Assembly (NCBI GenBank): GCA_964573285.1
Contig: CAZNJD010000042.1
Location: 1 to 47,114 of the forward strand
Source of the DNA: UBA1140 sp964573285
Lineage (GTDB): Bacteria; Campylobacterota; Campylobacteria; Campylobacterales; Sulfurovaceae
Reading direction: 5' to 3'
Length of the DNA stretch: 47,114 bases
Position numbers and translations under genes: made by a program
The notes under the pieces: model-generated
Database searches by the model: none
What the model was told of the DNA's origin: nothing
What the model saw: only the letters and a program-made list of their open reading frames with translations
Part shown: one piece after another, positions 1 through 9,774 of the stretch
Layout of the letters: the number at the start of each line of letters is the position of its first letter
Numbering within the stretch: position 1 is the stretch's first letter

Positions 1-1050
1 AAGTAACATACCCCCAATAAAACCACCTATAAAAGTACCAAAGTAACCAAAACTATTAAAGATACCTAGAACTTTACCTCGTTGATGTACTTTGGCATAC
101 TTGGATGCTAGTGACTGCAATATAGGCTCTTGTAGGTTAAATCCTATAAAGAAAATTATAATTCCTGATGTAAACATCATATAGGTGTGGCTAAGTCCAA
201 TAATCAAATAAGAAATAGCTAAAAAAAGAATACCCAAAAGTAAAATAAGTTTATATTTTCCCTTTTTCTCTGCAATCATTGCTGCTGGTCCCATTGCTAA
301 TATTCCTACTATCATTGATGGTAAATAGATTTTATAAAGCTCTGCTTTGTCCCAACCATAAGTTTGTGTCAAAACAATAGGAATAATCATAAAAGCAAAG
401 GTCATAAACCCTTTGACTAGCATATTAGTAATATTCATTTTCATGAGGTTTTTATTTTCAAAGAGATTAAATTTATCATTCTCTAAGTAAGTATGCTTAA
501 TCGTTGGAGGAGTTGGTACATATTTAATCAAAATAAAGATAGAGAGTAGTGCCAAAAATGAAACCAAGAAGAATAGAGTTGCAACTCCACCAAAATGTGC
601 AGCAATAGTAGGACCTGCCACCATAGAGATAGCAAATGCCATACCAATGCTTCCACCCATAATAGCCATTGCTTTACCTCGCTCCTCTTCACGCACCACA
701 TCACTAATAGTTGCTGTAATAACTGAACCTATCGCTCCTGCTCCTTGAAGTAGTCGTCCTAATAAGAGCATATAGATATTATTAGCTAATCCTGCAACCA
801 ATGAACCAATAGCAAAGATAATCAAACCAATAATAATAGTCTTTTTCCGTCCTATCTTATCACTAAGTGTTCCAAATGGCACTTGAAAAAGCATTTGAGT
901 TATTGCATACCCTCCAATAATAATTCCTACCATTGTATGGCTAGAGTTGGGCATATTTAACGCATATATAGAAAGTACAGGCAAAACAATAAAAAGCCCA
1001 AACATTCTAATTGAAATAATTAAATTTAATGATAAAATTTTTTTAAACAT
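1..1050 (-). CDS. MFS drug-type exporter, 3' end cut by window
   Basis: The minus strand is open from an ATG at 1050 to the window edge (350 codons, no stop), so the C-terminus is missing. The translation is strongly hydrophobic with repeated membrane segments. A motif-A-like loop GTLSDKIGRKK sits between helices 2 and 3, and GRLLQGAGAIGSV resembles the helix-5 motif C of proton-coupled 12-TM drug exporters. A long hydrophilic loop with PTPPTIKHTYLENDKF separates the two halves. These features fit the DHA1 branch of the major facilitator superfamily, which acts at the inner membrane as a proton antiporter; the substrate cannot be told. AGGAAAAT just upstream of the ATG serves as ribosome binding site. 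The gene is divergent from gatA. The family is secure; the function is generic. Confidence 0.9.
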   Translation of the reverse strand, partial: MFKKILSLNLIISIRMFGLFIVLPVLSIYALNMPNSSHTMVGIIIGGYAITQMLFQVPFGTLSDKIGRKKTIIIGLIIFAIGSLVAGLANNIYMLLLGRLLQGAGAIGSVITATISDVVREEERGKAMAIMGGSIGMAFAISMVAGPTIAAHFGGVATLFFLVSFLALLSIFILIKYVPTPPTIKHTYLENDKFNLFENKNLMKMNITNMLVKGFMTFAFMIIPIVLTQTYGWDKAELYKIYLPSMIVGILAMGPAAMIAEKKGKYKLILLLGILFLAISYLIIGLSHTYMMFTSGIIIFFIGFNLQEPILQSLASKYAKVHQRGKVLGIFNSFGYFGTFIGGFIGGMLL

Positions 1051-1210
1051 AGATTTTCCTTTATAAGTTTAAATTATAAGTGTAGTTCAAATGAATTATA
1101 CTCTTTTTAGCTAAAAGTTTAATAGTTGAAAAGAGTTAAAACTATTAAAACTTTTTTACCTCAATAAGCTTTAAAAAAACCGTATAATCATACCAAAAAC
1201 AACTTTTGGC

Positions 1211-1216
1211 TATAAT
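1211..1216 (+). promoter_or_regulatory. -10 box upstream of gatA
   Basis: TATAAT preceded by TTTTGGC, with no obvious -35 hexamer, sits 35 bases upstream of the gatA GTG. This is the T-rich, extended -10 style known for Campylobacterota sigma70 promoters. An almost identical stretch (TTTAGCTATAATCA) precedes the SurA-like gene at 11352, which supports the call. Confidence 0.5.
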
Positions 1217-1251
1217 CACGCAATTTTTAATATATATGTTAGGATAATAGA

Positions 1252-2592
1252 GTGATTACATTAAAAGAAGCATTAACAAGAAGCAAAGAAGAGTTAGATG
1301 CACTAAAAATAGAGATAGAAGTAAAAGCCAAAGAGAGTGGACTAAATGCTTATATTGGATTTGAAACAACAGGTGAGGGTGTGCCAATCCTTATCAAAGA
1401 TAATATTCAAGTCAAAGATTGGGCAGTAACAAGTGGCTCAGCAATTTTACAAGGATATATTGCTCCATATAATGCAACTGTTATCAAAAACCTAAAAGCT
1501 AAAGGTTTTGCTCCCTTTGGTAGAGCTAATATGGATGAATTTGCTATGGGTTCTACTACTGAGAGTTCATATTATGGTATAACCAAAAATCCTTATAATA
1601 AAGATAGAGTACCAGGTGGAAGTTCTGGTGGTAGTGCTGCTGCTGTGGCAGGTGGTATTGCTATTGCTGCACTAGGGTCTGATACAGGTGGTTCTATTCG
1701 TCAACCAGCTGCATATTGTGGTTGTGTAGGAATGAAGCCAACTTATGGGCGAGTTAGCCGTTTCGGATTGGCATCTTATGCTTCATCACTTGACCAAATT
1801 GGACCAATTACTCAAAATGTAGAAGATGCTGCAATTCTTTATGATGCTATTGCTTCTTATGACCCGAAAGACTCTACTAGTTCAGATTTGGAATTGGTAA
1901 GTATTGCCCAAAATTTAAATCCTAATAGAAAACTAACTATTGCTGTTATAGATAATTATATAGAAGAAGCTGATGAAGATATTCAAAAAGGTTATAAAAC
2001 TGCATTAAAAGCATTAAAAGAGGCAGGACATACTTTAATTCATAAAACTATGTCCAATACTAAATATGATATTGCAACATATTATATAGTGGCAACAGCA
2101 GAAGCTACAACTAATCTAGCTCGATATGATGGAATTAGATATGGTAATACTCAAAAAGGAAATAATCTTGAAGAGACCTATTTAAATACTAGAGGTTTAT
2201 TTGGAGATGAGGTAAAAAGACGGATTTTACTTGGTAACTTTGTACTCTCTTCTGGATATTATGATGCATATTATCTCAAAGCTCAAAAAGTTAGACATCT
2301 AATCCGAGATGAGTTTAATAAGATTTTCCAAGAGGCGAATTTGATACTCTCTCCTGTAGCTCCATCAGTTGCACCGAAAATTGGAACTATTCAAGACCCA
2401 CTAGAGATGTATAAAAGTGATATGTTTACTATTGCTATCAACTTAGCAGGGTTACCAGCCATATCTTTGCCAATAGAAAAAAATAGTGAGGGAATGCCAG
2501 TAGGTTTGCAACTGATAGGAAAAGCATTTGATGAACAAGCTGTATTTGATGGGGCATTTAGCCTAGAAAAAGCTATTAATTATAATAAATAA
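1252..2592 (+). CDS. gatA: Glutamyl-tRNA(Gln) amidotransferase subunit A
   Basis: GatA is the glutaminase subunit of GatCAB. It releases ammonia from glutamine to convert Glu-tRNA(Gln), and Asp-tRNA(Asn) in many bacteria, to the amide form in the cytoplasm. At 446 residues it is a little shorter than average. The amidase-signature catalytic triad is visible: Lys49 in PILIKDN, the cis-Ser in PGGSSGGSAAAVAGG (Ser124) and the nucleophile Ser148 in SDTGGSIRQPAA, with the 24-residue Ser-Ser spacing of known GatA. The start is GTG, preceded by TTAGGATAA. guaB follows after 10 bases, so the two are probably co-transcribed. gatB and gatC are not in the window. Confidence 0.97.
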   Translation: MITLKEALTRSKEELDALKIEIEVKAKESGLNAYIGFETTGEGVPILIKDNIQVKDWAVTSGSAILQGYIAPYNATVIKNLKAKGFAPFGRANMDEFAMGSTTESSYYGITKNPYNKDRVPGGSSGGSAAAVAGGIAIAALGSDTGGSIRQPAAYCGCVGMKPTYGRVSRFGLASYASSLDQIGPITQNVEDAAILYDAIASYDPKDSTSSDLELVSIAQNLNPNRKLTIAVIDNYIEEADEDIQKGYKTALKALKEAGHTLIHKTMSNTKYDIATYYIVATAEATTNLARYDGIRYGNTQKGNNLEETYLNTRGLFGDEVKRRILLGNFVLSSGYYDAYYLKAQKVRHLIRDEFNKIFQEANLILSPVAPSVAPKIGTIQDPLEMYKSDMFTIAINLAGLPAISLPIEKNSEGMPVGLQLIGKAFDEQAVFDGAFSLEKAINYNK

Positions 2593-2602
2593 AGGAAAAT
2601 AT

Positions 2603-4048
2603 ATGAATATCAAAATGAGAGCATTGACATTTGAAGATGTACTGTTAGTCCCACAACACTCAACTGTATTACCTAAAGATGTTTCTATTAAAACAAATCT
2701 AACCAAAAGAGTAACTCTAAATGCTCCTTTGGTATCTGCTGCTATGGATACAGTTACAGAGTATAGTACAGCTATTGCTATGGCAAGACTTGGTGGAATT
2801 GGTATTATTCATAAAAATATGGATATAGCTACTCAAGCAAAACAGGTAAATAAAGTTAAAAAATCAGAGAGTGGAATTATTATTGACCCTGTATTTATCT
2901 CTCCTAATAAAACAGTAGCACATGCTGATGCTCTAATGGGTGAGTATAAAATCTCAGGTGTTCCTGTAGTTGATGATGATATGAGACTGCTTGGTATTAT
3001 TACCAATCGTGATATGCGTTTCATTACTGATATGTCGGAAATAATATCTGATGTTATGACCAAAGCACCACTAATAACAGCAAAAGCAGGAACTACACTT
3101 GATGAAGCAACTAAGATTTTACAAAAGCATAAAATAGAGAAACTACCAATAGTAGATGCCGATAATATACTTCATGGATTAATTACCATAAAAGATATAG
3201 AAAAAAGAGAACAGTTTCCAAATTCCAATAAAGATAAACATGGAAGACTAAGAGTAGGTGCAGCTATTGGAGTAGGACAATTTGATAGAGCCTCAGCTTT
3301 GGTTAAAGCAGGTGTTGATGTACTTGTATTAGATTCAGCACATGGTCATTCCCAAGGTATTATAGATACTCTCAAAGAGATAAAAGCAAATCTTGATATA
3401 GATGTGATAGCAGGTAATATTGCTACAGGAGTAGCAGCTAAAGATTTAATAGAAGCAGGTGCAGATGCACTCAAAGTAGGAATTGGGCCGGGTTCAATCT
3501 GTACTACCAGAATAGTTGCAGGTGTTGGTGTTCCACAAATATCAGCAATTGATGAGGTATCAACTGTAGCTAATGCTTTGGGTGTGCCTGTTATTGCAGA
3601 TGGTGGGATTAGATACTCTGGAGATGTAGCTAAAGCTTTAGCTGTGGGTGCAAGTTCTGTGATGTTAGGTTCTGCATTGGCAGGGACTTATGAAGCACCA
3701 GGAGAGATGATACTATTTAATGGGCGACAGTTCAAAGAGTATAGAGGAATGGGAAGTATTGGAGCTATGAATAAAGGTAGTACCGATAGATATTTTCAGG
3801 ATGGAACAGCATCAGATAAACTTGTACCAGAAGGAATAGAGGGTAGAGTTCCTTATCGAGGTCGAATTAGTAGTGTAATCCATCAGATGATAGGAGGGCT
3901 ACGAAGCTCTATGGGTTATTGTGGTTCAAAAGATATTCCTACTTTTTGGGAAAAATATGAATTTGTTGAGATTACAAGTGCAGGACTTAAAGAGTCTCAT
4001 GTACATGATGTGACTATTACTAAAGAGAGTCCTAATTATCATTCATAG
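2603..4048 (+). CDS. guaB: Inosine-5'-monophosphate dehydrogenase
   Basis: GuaB oxidises IMP to XMP with NAD, the committed step of GMP synthesis. The 481-residue protein has the usual TIM barrel (from ALTFEDVLLVP) with two CBS domains inserted at roughly residues 95-205 (for example KISGVPVVDDD and KIEKLPIVDAD). The catalytic loop GPGSICTTR carries Cys300, and the flap holds GMGSIGAM. The start follows AAAGGAAAATAT. It lies directly behind gatA in an apparent operon and is full length with no anomalies. Confidence 0.98.
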   Translation: MNIKMRALTFEDVLLVPQHSTVLPKDVSIKTNLTKRVTLNAPLVSAAMDTVTEYSTAIAMARLGGIGIIHKNMDIATQAKQVNKVKKSESGIIIDPVFISPNKTVAHADALMGEYKISGVPVVDDDMRLLGIITNRDMRFITDMSEIISDVMTKAPLITAKAGTTLDEATKILQKHKIEKLPIVDADNILHGLITIKDIEKREQFPNSNKDKHGRLRVGAAIGVGQFDRASALVKAGVDVLVLDSAHGHSQGIIDTLKEIKANLDIDVIAGNIATGVAAKDLIEAGADALKVGIGPGSICTTRIVAGVGVPQISAIDEVSTVANALGVPVIADGGIRYSGDVAKALAVGASSVMLGSALAGTYEAPGEMILFNGRQFKEYRGMGSIGAMNKGSTDRYFQDGTASDKLVPEGIEGRVPYRGRISSVIHQMIGGLRSSMGYCGSKDIPTFWEKYEFVEITSAGLKESHVHDVTITKESPNYHS

Positions 4049-4092
4049 TTATATTTAGATAGAGAGAAGAGATATATGGGAGATAATAAAAA

Positions 4093-4401
4093 ATGATGAG
4101 TTTTTTAACTTTTAGGAGTTTTATATCTGTAGATATACTAATCCTATCTTATTATATAGGAGCAGTTATCATTCCTATGGCTATGTGGTTTAGTAAAGCT
4201 TATCTACAGAGAAAATTTCATCTATTAGATAGAGTCAATCATATAATAATAACTCTCTTTGGAAAACTTACTCTAAAGAAAAAAATAGTATCTATCTTGA
4301 TTATTATCATGCTATTTATCTCAATGGAGATAGTCTGGAGAATGTGCTTTGAAGTAATGATTGGATATTTTCAGATGATAGAGGCTTTGAAAAATACATG
4401 A
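4093..4401 (+). CDS. Small two-helix membrane protein, DUF4282-like
   Basis: A 102-residue hydrophobic protein with two clear membrane segments, roughly residues 15-35 and 62-85, separated by a basic loop (KAYLQRKFHLLDR...KLTLKKK). The opening FLTFRSFISVD and the closing ...RMCFEVMIGYFQMIEAL pattern resemble DUF4282-type small membrane proteins; that assignment is tentative. GGGAGATAATAAAAA precedes tandem ATGs at 4093/4096. It follows guaB by 44 bases and may be the last gene of that transcript. No function can be assigned. Confidence 0.65.
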   Translation: MMSFLTFRSFISVDILILSYYIGAVIIPMAMWFSKAYLQRKFHLLDRVNHIIITLFGKLTLKKKIVSILIIIMLFISMEIVWRMCFEVMIGYFQMIEALKNT

Positions 4402-4490
4402 AAATAAGCTTATAATATCTTTATTTCAAATCAAAGTTTAATATGATTTTGCTAATATAAGCAAAATTATTTAATTAAAGAAAGTAAATT

Positions 4491-5780
4491 GTGAAAAAAA
4501 CAGAAGATATTTTTAATTTTCAAGCTACAAGTGATAATTGTGTCAAATGTGGAAAATGTATTCCAGTATGTACTATACATCAAATTAATGCAGATGAAGT
4601 TACCTCTCCGAGAGGATTTATAGATTTATTAGGACAGTATCAACAAGGTAATTTAAAACTAGATAAAAATGCCAAAGATATATTTGAGAGCTGTTTTCTA
4701 TGTACTGCATGTACTGAGGTTTGTCCAAACTCTTTGCCTACAGATATGGTTATAGAGGAGGTTAGAGCTGATATAGCTGATAAATTTGGAATAACATGGT
4801 TCAAAAAAGCATTTTTTATACTATTGCGTTATAGAAAATTGATGGATATTATGATGAAATTGGGTTATACATTTAGAACTTGTGGCTTCAAAGATGATAG
4901 AAAAAGAGGAGGAATAATTCCACGATTTCCTATGCCTATAATTAAAAGTGGACGATTACTACCATCACTTGGTAAAATTAGCTTTTTGAATAAATATCCA
5001 GAACAGATAAATAATGGTGGCAAACGGCGAGTAGCTATATTTATTGGCTGTTTGGCAAACTATAATTATACAACTATTGGTGATAGTTTGATAGATATAT
5101 GTACAGAATTGGGAATTGATGCTTTTATCCCAAAAGAGCAGAAATGCTGTTCTGCTCCTGCTTATTTTACAGGTGATTTTTATACAGTTGAGACTTTAAG
5201 TAAACAGAATATAGAGTATTTTGAGACATTTATAGATGATGTAGAGGCGATTATTATTCCAGAGGCTACATGTAGTGCTATGATTAAACATGATTGGGAA
5301 ATATTTTTTAATAATCGTGGTATGAGTGATTGGGCAAAACGAGCCAAAAAGCTAAATGAGAAAATCTTTATGGCTACAGAGTGGTTTGAGAAACATACAG
5401 AGCTAAAAGAGATATTAGCTAGTAAAAATATCAAATTTGAAGATACTATAACTTATCATGATGCTTGTCATGCCAAAAAAGTACAAGGATTATATAAAGA
5501 ACCCAGAGCCTTGTTATCTCAGAACTATACTATAAAGGAGATGAGTGATAGTAATAGATGTTGTGGTTTTGGTGGGGTTACTATACAGACTGAAAAGTAT
5601 CATTTCGCCGAACTTGCAGGAAAACCAAAAGCTAAAATGATAGAGGATACAGGTGCAAAAATAGTAAGTGCTGAGTGTAGTGCTTGTCGTATGCAGATAA
5701 GCAATTCTCTACATCAAGCAGATGTTGATGTGGTATTCAAAAACCCTGTTGAGTTAATTGCAGAAGTGTTAAAAAAATAA
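4491..5780 (+). CDS. Fe-S oxidoreductase, GlcF/LutA type
   Basis: The N-terminus has two 4Fe-4S ferredoxin motifs, CVKCGKCIPVC and CFLCTACTEVCP. The C-terminal half has two cysteine-rich CCG-type domains, visible as CCSAPAYFTGD, then CHAKK...CCGFGG and ...CSACRMQIS. This layout is shared by glycolate oxidase subunit GlcF, LutA, GlpC and the HdrB/D superfamily. Such proteins pass electrons from a flavin dehydrogenase to quinone or to another Fe-S partner. No FAD-binding GlcD-like subunit lies next to it, so the substrate is unknown. The start is GTG after AAGAAAGTAAATT; 429 residues is typical for the family. It converges with smpB, with only two bases between the stops. Confidence 0.85.
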   Translation: MKKTEDIFNFQATSDNCVKCGKCIPVCTIHQINADEVTSPRGFIDLLGQYQQGNLKLDKNAKDIFESCFLCTACTEVCPNSLPTDMVIEEVRADIADKFGITWFKKAFFILLRYRKLMDIMMKLGYTFRTCGFKDDRKRGGIIPRFPMPIIKSGRLLPSLGKISFLNKYPEQINNGGKRRVAIFIGCLANYNYTTIGDSLIDICTELGIDAFIPKEQKCCSAPAYFTGDFYTVETLSKQNIEYFETFIDDVEAIIIPEATCSAMIKHDWEIFFNNRGMSDWAKRAKKLNEKIFMATEWFEKHTELKEILASKNIKFEDTITYHDACHAKKVQGLYKEPRALLSQNYTIKEMSDSNRCCGFGGVTIQTEKYHFAELAGKPKAKMIEDTGAKIVSAECSACRMQISNSLHQADVDVVFKNPVELIAEVLKK

Positions 5781-5798
5781 GATTATCTATAATCTTTT
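5779..5798. terminator. Bidirectional terminator between Fe-S gene and smpB
   Basis: AAGATTA and TAATCTT form a 7-bp stem with a TCTA loop, flanked by an A-tract (5771-5777) on the left and TTTT on the right. It can therefore end transcription from both convergent genes. It overlaps both stop codon regions. Confidence 0.6.
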
Positions 5799-6238
5799 AT
5801 AGCTTGTTGAGCCTCTCTTAGTTGGGTTCTTCTTTTTAATGTCTCTCTTTTATCATGTAACTGTTTACCTTTGGCTATAGCTATACTGACTTTGGCTAAA
5901 TTTCGTTTATTAAAATATAGGCTTAATGGGACTATAGTAAATCCATCTTTTTCAACCTTGGAGAAGAGTTTATCTAACTCTTTAGTATGTAGTAGTAGTT
6001 TTCTAGGACTTCTCGTATCTCTTGCATAGTTAGTATTAGTTGTCTCTAGGTGTGCGATATGTGCGTTCATTAGGTATAGTTCACCTTTGATAAAACGACA
6101 AAAAGCATCATTTAGATTGGCTCTTTTGGCTCTTAGAGCTTTAACCTCACTTCCTTGTAGAACTATACCTGCTTCATAATTTTCTAATATTTCATAATCA
6201 TGGTATGCTTTTCTGTTTTTAGTGATTGTTACTGACAT
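5783..6238 (-). CDS. smpB: SsrA-binding protein
   Basis: SmpB binds tmRNA and takes it into stalled ribosomes for trans-translation. The 151-residue protein is the standard length. It shows the conserved N-terminal pattern NRKAYHDYEILENYEAGIVL, then GSEVKALR, the LYLMNAHI strand and the basic C-terminal tail (KGKQLHDKRETLKRR...) that becomes helical in the decoding channel. Its RNA partner ssrA is in this window at 40127-40502. Confidence 0.98.
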   Translation of the reverse strand: MSVTITKNRKAYHDYEILENYEAGIVLQGSEVKALRAKRANLNDAFCRFIKGELYLMNAHIAHLETTNTNYARDTRSPRKLLLHTKELDKLFSKVEKDGFTIVPLSLYFNKRNLAKVSIAIAKGKQLHDKRETLKRRTQLREAQQAIKDYR

Positions 6239-6296
6239 AATTTATTCTCTTTTTCTCATATTATATCAAAAATTTTGAAAAATACTCTAGCTACAT

Positions 6297-6314
6297 AAAG
6301 ATATCACTATCTTT
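6297..6314 (-). terminator. Possible terminator after the LplT-Aas gene
   Basis: AAAGATA/TATCTTT makes a 7-bp stem with a 4-base loop, 26 bases past the stop of the minus-strand gene at 6340. Its T-run is short, so it may be a weak terminator. Confidence 0.35.
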
Positions 6315-6339
6315 TATCTCTATAATAGCAAAGAAATTT

Positions 6340-9300
6340 TTACTCTAACTCCATAGCCAATCTCTTAGCCCCTTTGAAATCAGCCTTGCCAGTTCCAAGC
6401 TTGGGAATTTCATCCACTTTATAATAACTACTCGGAATATAGAGAGGATTTAATTTTAGCTCTTTTATCTGCTGTTTTAACTCCTCTAAATCTTTATCAC
6501 CCTCTAATAGCAATACTATTTTTTCACCTTTTTTACTATCAGCAATAGCTGTAATAGCTATTTGACTATACTCATTGAGTAGTTTACCAATCTCTTGTTC
6601 TACTAAACCCAAACTTATCATCTCTCCACCTATTTTGGCAAATCTACTATATCTATCAACAATAGTTACAAATCCATCCTCATCTATATGCCCTTTATCT
6701 CCTGTAATATACCATCTGATACCATCTATCTCTTTGATTACAGATTTGGTTTTCTCTTTATCACCTAGATAACCTTTCATAACTTGTGTACCACCAATTA
6801 GCATCATTCCATCTTCTCCTATTGGTAGTGGTTTGAGCGTATCGGGGTCAACTATCATAAAACTACTTCCTGGTAATGCTAAACCGATAGTTCCTGTTTT
6901 ATTTCCTATTTGTATATGATAATCATCACTGTCTATGGCATCATGAATATTACAACTAGCCACAGGTGTGGTCTCTGTAGTTCCATATCCCTCTAAAATC
7001 GTTTTTCCAAATCTGGATTTAAATAGTTCAGCTATCTCTTTTGGTAATTTTTCTGCTCCTGCTATTACCATTCGTAAAGAGTTAAACATCAATGGATGTA
7101 TCTTTCTATTTCTAGCATATAATCTATAAAAAGTAGCTGTGGCAAAAAGTAGTGTAGCATTATATTTAACTGATAATTTTGCTATACCATAACCATCTGT
7201 TGGGTCTGGATGACAAACTACAGGTACACCCTCTATTAGTGGAAATAGTGTTGAAACTGTTAATCCAAATGAGTGAAAGATAGGTAGAGTCCCAAGCATT
7301 ATATCTTGTTCAGTTGGATTTAGTACTGTAGCTATCTGTTTAATATTTCCCATAATATTTATATGACTTAATTCTATACCTTTTGGAGTACCCTCACTTC
7401 CACTAGAAAATAGGATTGAAGCTGTATCTGTGGATTTAACCTTTTTTATAAATAACATACTCAAAATAGTAGTAGGAAGTAGTTTAACCATAAGTAAAGT
7501 CATTAACTGTGATGATTTACTCATTTTGACTTTTAGCTCTTCTAGTATAATAACATTAAGAGTATCTAATGCTTTATCTAAATCAAATCCTTTGGCTTTT
7601 AATTTAATTAAAAACTGTTTTGATGTAATTATATAATTAATATTAGCTATCTCTATAGCTTGTTTAAGACTCTGTGTTCCACTAGAATAATTTAGATTAA
7701 CTATAGTTTTTCCTAGTGTTAACAGAGCCATATTAGAAATAGCTCCACCTGCACTTGTAGGTAGAATTAGACCTATATTTTGTTCCTCTCCCAAAAGCTT
7801 TTTAAATGCCTTTCGCATAAGTAAAACAGCTGTGATAAATCTATATCCATTTAGTTCTACTCCTGTAGAATCAGCAATTACCAATCCTCTTTTGACCTGT
7901 TTTGCCTCTTTTATCCATGCTTTTGGCAGAGTTGGTAGTCGTTTGGTATAACTCTCCCATGAGCTAATAGATAGTTTGAATACTGCATCTTTAACCTCAA
8001 TAGCTGTACTATGTATAGGCATTGATTTCCCAAAAGATACTCCTATATCAGTTGATTTTTTGTTCTTCATTTTATTTGATGCGTGAGAGAACTTACCTTC
8101 CCATAATCCTCGTAAATAAAAGGGAACTATAATAGCCCCTCTAACATCTGCTGTTGCTAGTTCAAAACCTTTTTGAAACTGTCCTAAATGTCCATTTCGA
8201 GATAGGTGTCCTTCTGGAAAAATAGCAACGGTATCTCCATTGTTTAATGCTTTGGAGATTAAAGAGAGTGCTTTTTTACCTCCTCTAGGAGATATAGGGA
8301 TAGCTCTAAAAAATTTAAAAATAGGTTTGAGATACCATATATTATAATATCTTCTATCTATAACAAATCGTATCTGTTTAGGATAAGCTATTTGTAAAAA
8401 TGCCCAATCCAAAAATGATATATGGTTACCAAGGAGAAGCACTCCACGGCTTGATTTGATATTATCTAATCCCTCTGTATAGATTTTATATCTAAGCCCA
8501 AAGAAAAATCGAACTACAAAACGAACCATTGATTGAGGCAATTTAATAAGAGTATAAAGAAACCCTATCAAAGCAATAAACATTGCCAATGTAAAGAGTC
8601 CTTTACTAGAAAATCCAAAATAAGCAAATAGTGCAGAGAGTATCAAAAATATAAACATTGATACATTTTGCATAAAGTTACTTCCAGCTAATACTTTTCC
8701 CATCATTCGTGTAGGTGTAGCAAACTGAATAAGTGTATTAAGAGGTACTATAAATAATCCAGAGAAAAAACCATAAAAGAAAAAAAGTATTCCCAAAGAG
8801 ATTAATGAGTTTAAACTAGAGATAAAAAAAAGTGATACAGTAATACCCAAAGCACCAACAGGGATAATCCCTGTCTCTATATATTTACGACTCACTCGAC
8901 CAACAAATAGTGAACCAGCTACTATTCCAAGACCAGATATAGATAAAAGACCCTGTGCAATAACTGTATTGGTAACTCCCATATTCTCTTTGAGATATTC
9001 ACCAAATATGGCAACTACAAGCTGAGAGATACCCCAAAATATAGATAATCCTATAATAGAGAGCCAAACAGTTTGATTTCTTTTAATGACTCTTATATTA
9101 CCTCTAAGATATGTTAGATTTGCATACCTTTTAGGTTTGAATTTCATACCCTTTTTTATTTCTACTTTTCTAATAAGATGAAGTGATAATAAAAATTCTA
9201 AAATAGAAGCACCAATCAATGCAAATCCGAGAGGATATATAGCTTGAAGTATCCTCACCTTATCTATTTGATTATCAAGAAGTGACTCAAAAAATATGGA

Positions 9301-9774
9301 ATAAACAACTGCACCTGCCAATATAGAGATAATAGTAACTGATTGTACCATTGCATTAGCTTGTGTTAATCTCTCATTCCCTACCATCTCTTTTATCAAT
9401 CCATATTTAGCAGGAGCATAGATAGCACTTTGTGCTGCCAAAATAAAGGTCATAGCAAAAGCAAACCAAAACCAACCCATAATATAAGAAAAAAGTATTA
9501 GGGTAGTAATTCCTACAGCCAAAAGTGAAGCAACTCTAATTATCTGAACTTTTGGATATTTATCACTCAAAAATCCAGCAGGAGAGAATAAAAAAATAAA
9601 AGGTAGAAGAATTAAAGCATTGACTATAGCCGTTAAAATAATAAGCTCACTTCCATCATAAGCTTTGAATATAGTGTTTTGAAGTATAATTTTATGTCCA
9701 AGGTCGGTCATAGCATTTAAAAAAACTATAAATATATAAGGTGTAAATCCTCCAATTTTAAATAACTGTTTCAT
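6340..9774 (-). CDS. LplT-Aas fusion: lysophospholipid transporter, acyltransferase and acyl-ACP synthetase
   Basis: A 1144-residue three-part protein. Residues 1-400 are an MFS transporter (about 12 helices, loop FLSDKYPKVQ) like LplT, which flips lysophospholipids inward. Residues about 430-620 are a PlsC-type acyltransferase with His451/Asp456 in NHISFLD and the substrate-binding FPEGHLSR. Residues about 640-1140 are an AMP-forming acyl-CoA/ACP synthetase with the P-loop SSGSEGTPKG, EGYGTTE and the YITGDKGHIDEDG core. In E. coli these functions are split between LplT and Aas (2-acylglycerophosphoethanolamine acyltransferase/acyl-ACP synthetase). The fusion links uptake of lysophospholipid to re-acylation at the inner membrane. 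The ATG follows GGAGAAGAAAA. It is monocistronic as far as can be seen. Confidence 0.92.
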   Translation of the reverse strand: MKQLFKIGGFTPYIFIVFLNAMTDLGHKIILQNTIFKAYDGSELIILTAIVNALILLPFIFLFSPAGFLSDKYPKVQIIRVASLLAVGITTLILFSYIMGWFWFAFAMTFILAAQSAIYAPAKYGLIKEMVGNERLTQANAMVQSVTIISILAGAVVYSIFFESLLDNQIDKVRILQAIYPLGFALIGASILEFLLSLHLIRKVEIKKGMKFKPKRYANLTYLRGNIRVIKRNQTVWLSIIGLSIFWGISQLVVAIFGEYLKENMGVTNTVIAQGLLSISGLGIVAGSLFVGRVSRKYIETGIIPVGALGITVSLFFISSLNSLISLGILFFFYGFFSGLFIVPLNTLIQFATPTRMMGKVLAGSNFMQNVSMFIFLILSALFAYFGFSSKGLFTLAMFIALIGFLYTLIKLPQSMVRFVVRFFFGLRYKIYTEGLDNIKSSRGVLLLGNHISFLDWAFLQIAYPKQIRFVIDRRYYNIWYLKPIFKFFRAIPISPRGGKKALSLISKALNNGDTVAIFPEGHLSRNGHLGQFQKGFELATADVRGAIIVPFYLRGLWEGKFSHASNKMKNKKSTDIGVSFGKSMPIHSTAIEVKDAVFKLSISSWESYTKRLPTLPKAWIKEAKQVKRGLVIADSTGVELNGYRFITAVLLMRKAFKKLLGEEQNIGLILPTSAGGAISNMALLTLGKTIVNLNYSSGTQSLKQAIEIANINYIITSKQFLIKLKAKGFDLDKALDTLNVIILEELKVKMSKSSQLMTLLMVKLLPTTILSMLFIKKVKSTDTASILFSSGSEGTPKGIELSHINIMGNIKQIATVLNPTEQDIMLGTLPIFHSFGLTVSTLFPLIEGVPVVCHPDPTDGYGIAKLSVKYNATLLFATATFYRLYARNRKIHPLMFNSLRMVIAGAEKLPKEIAELFKSRFGKTILEGYGTTETTPVASCNIHDAIDSDDYHIQIGNKTGTIGLALPGSSFMIVDPDTLKPLPIGEDGMMLIGGTQVMKGYLGDKEKTKSVIKEIDGIRWYITGDKGHIDEDGFVTIVDRYSRFAKIGGEMISLGLVEQEIGKLLNEYSQIAITAIADSKKGEKIVLLLEGDKDLEELKQQIKELKLNPLYIPSSYYKVDEIPKLGTGKADFKGAKRLAMELE

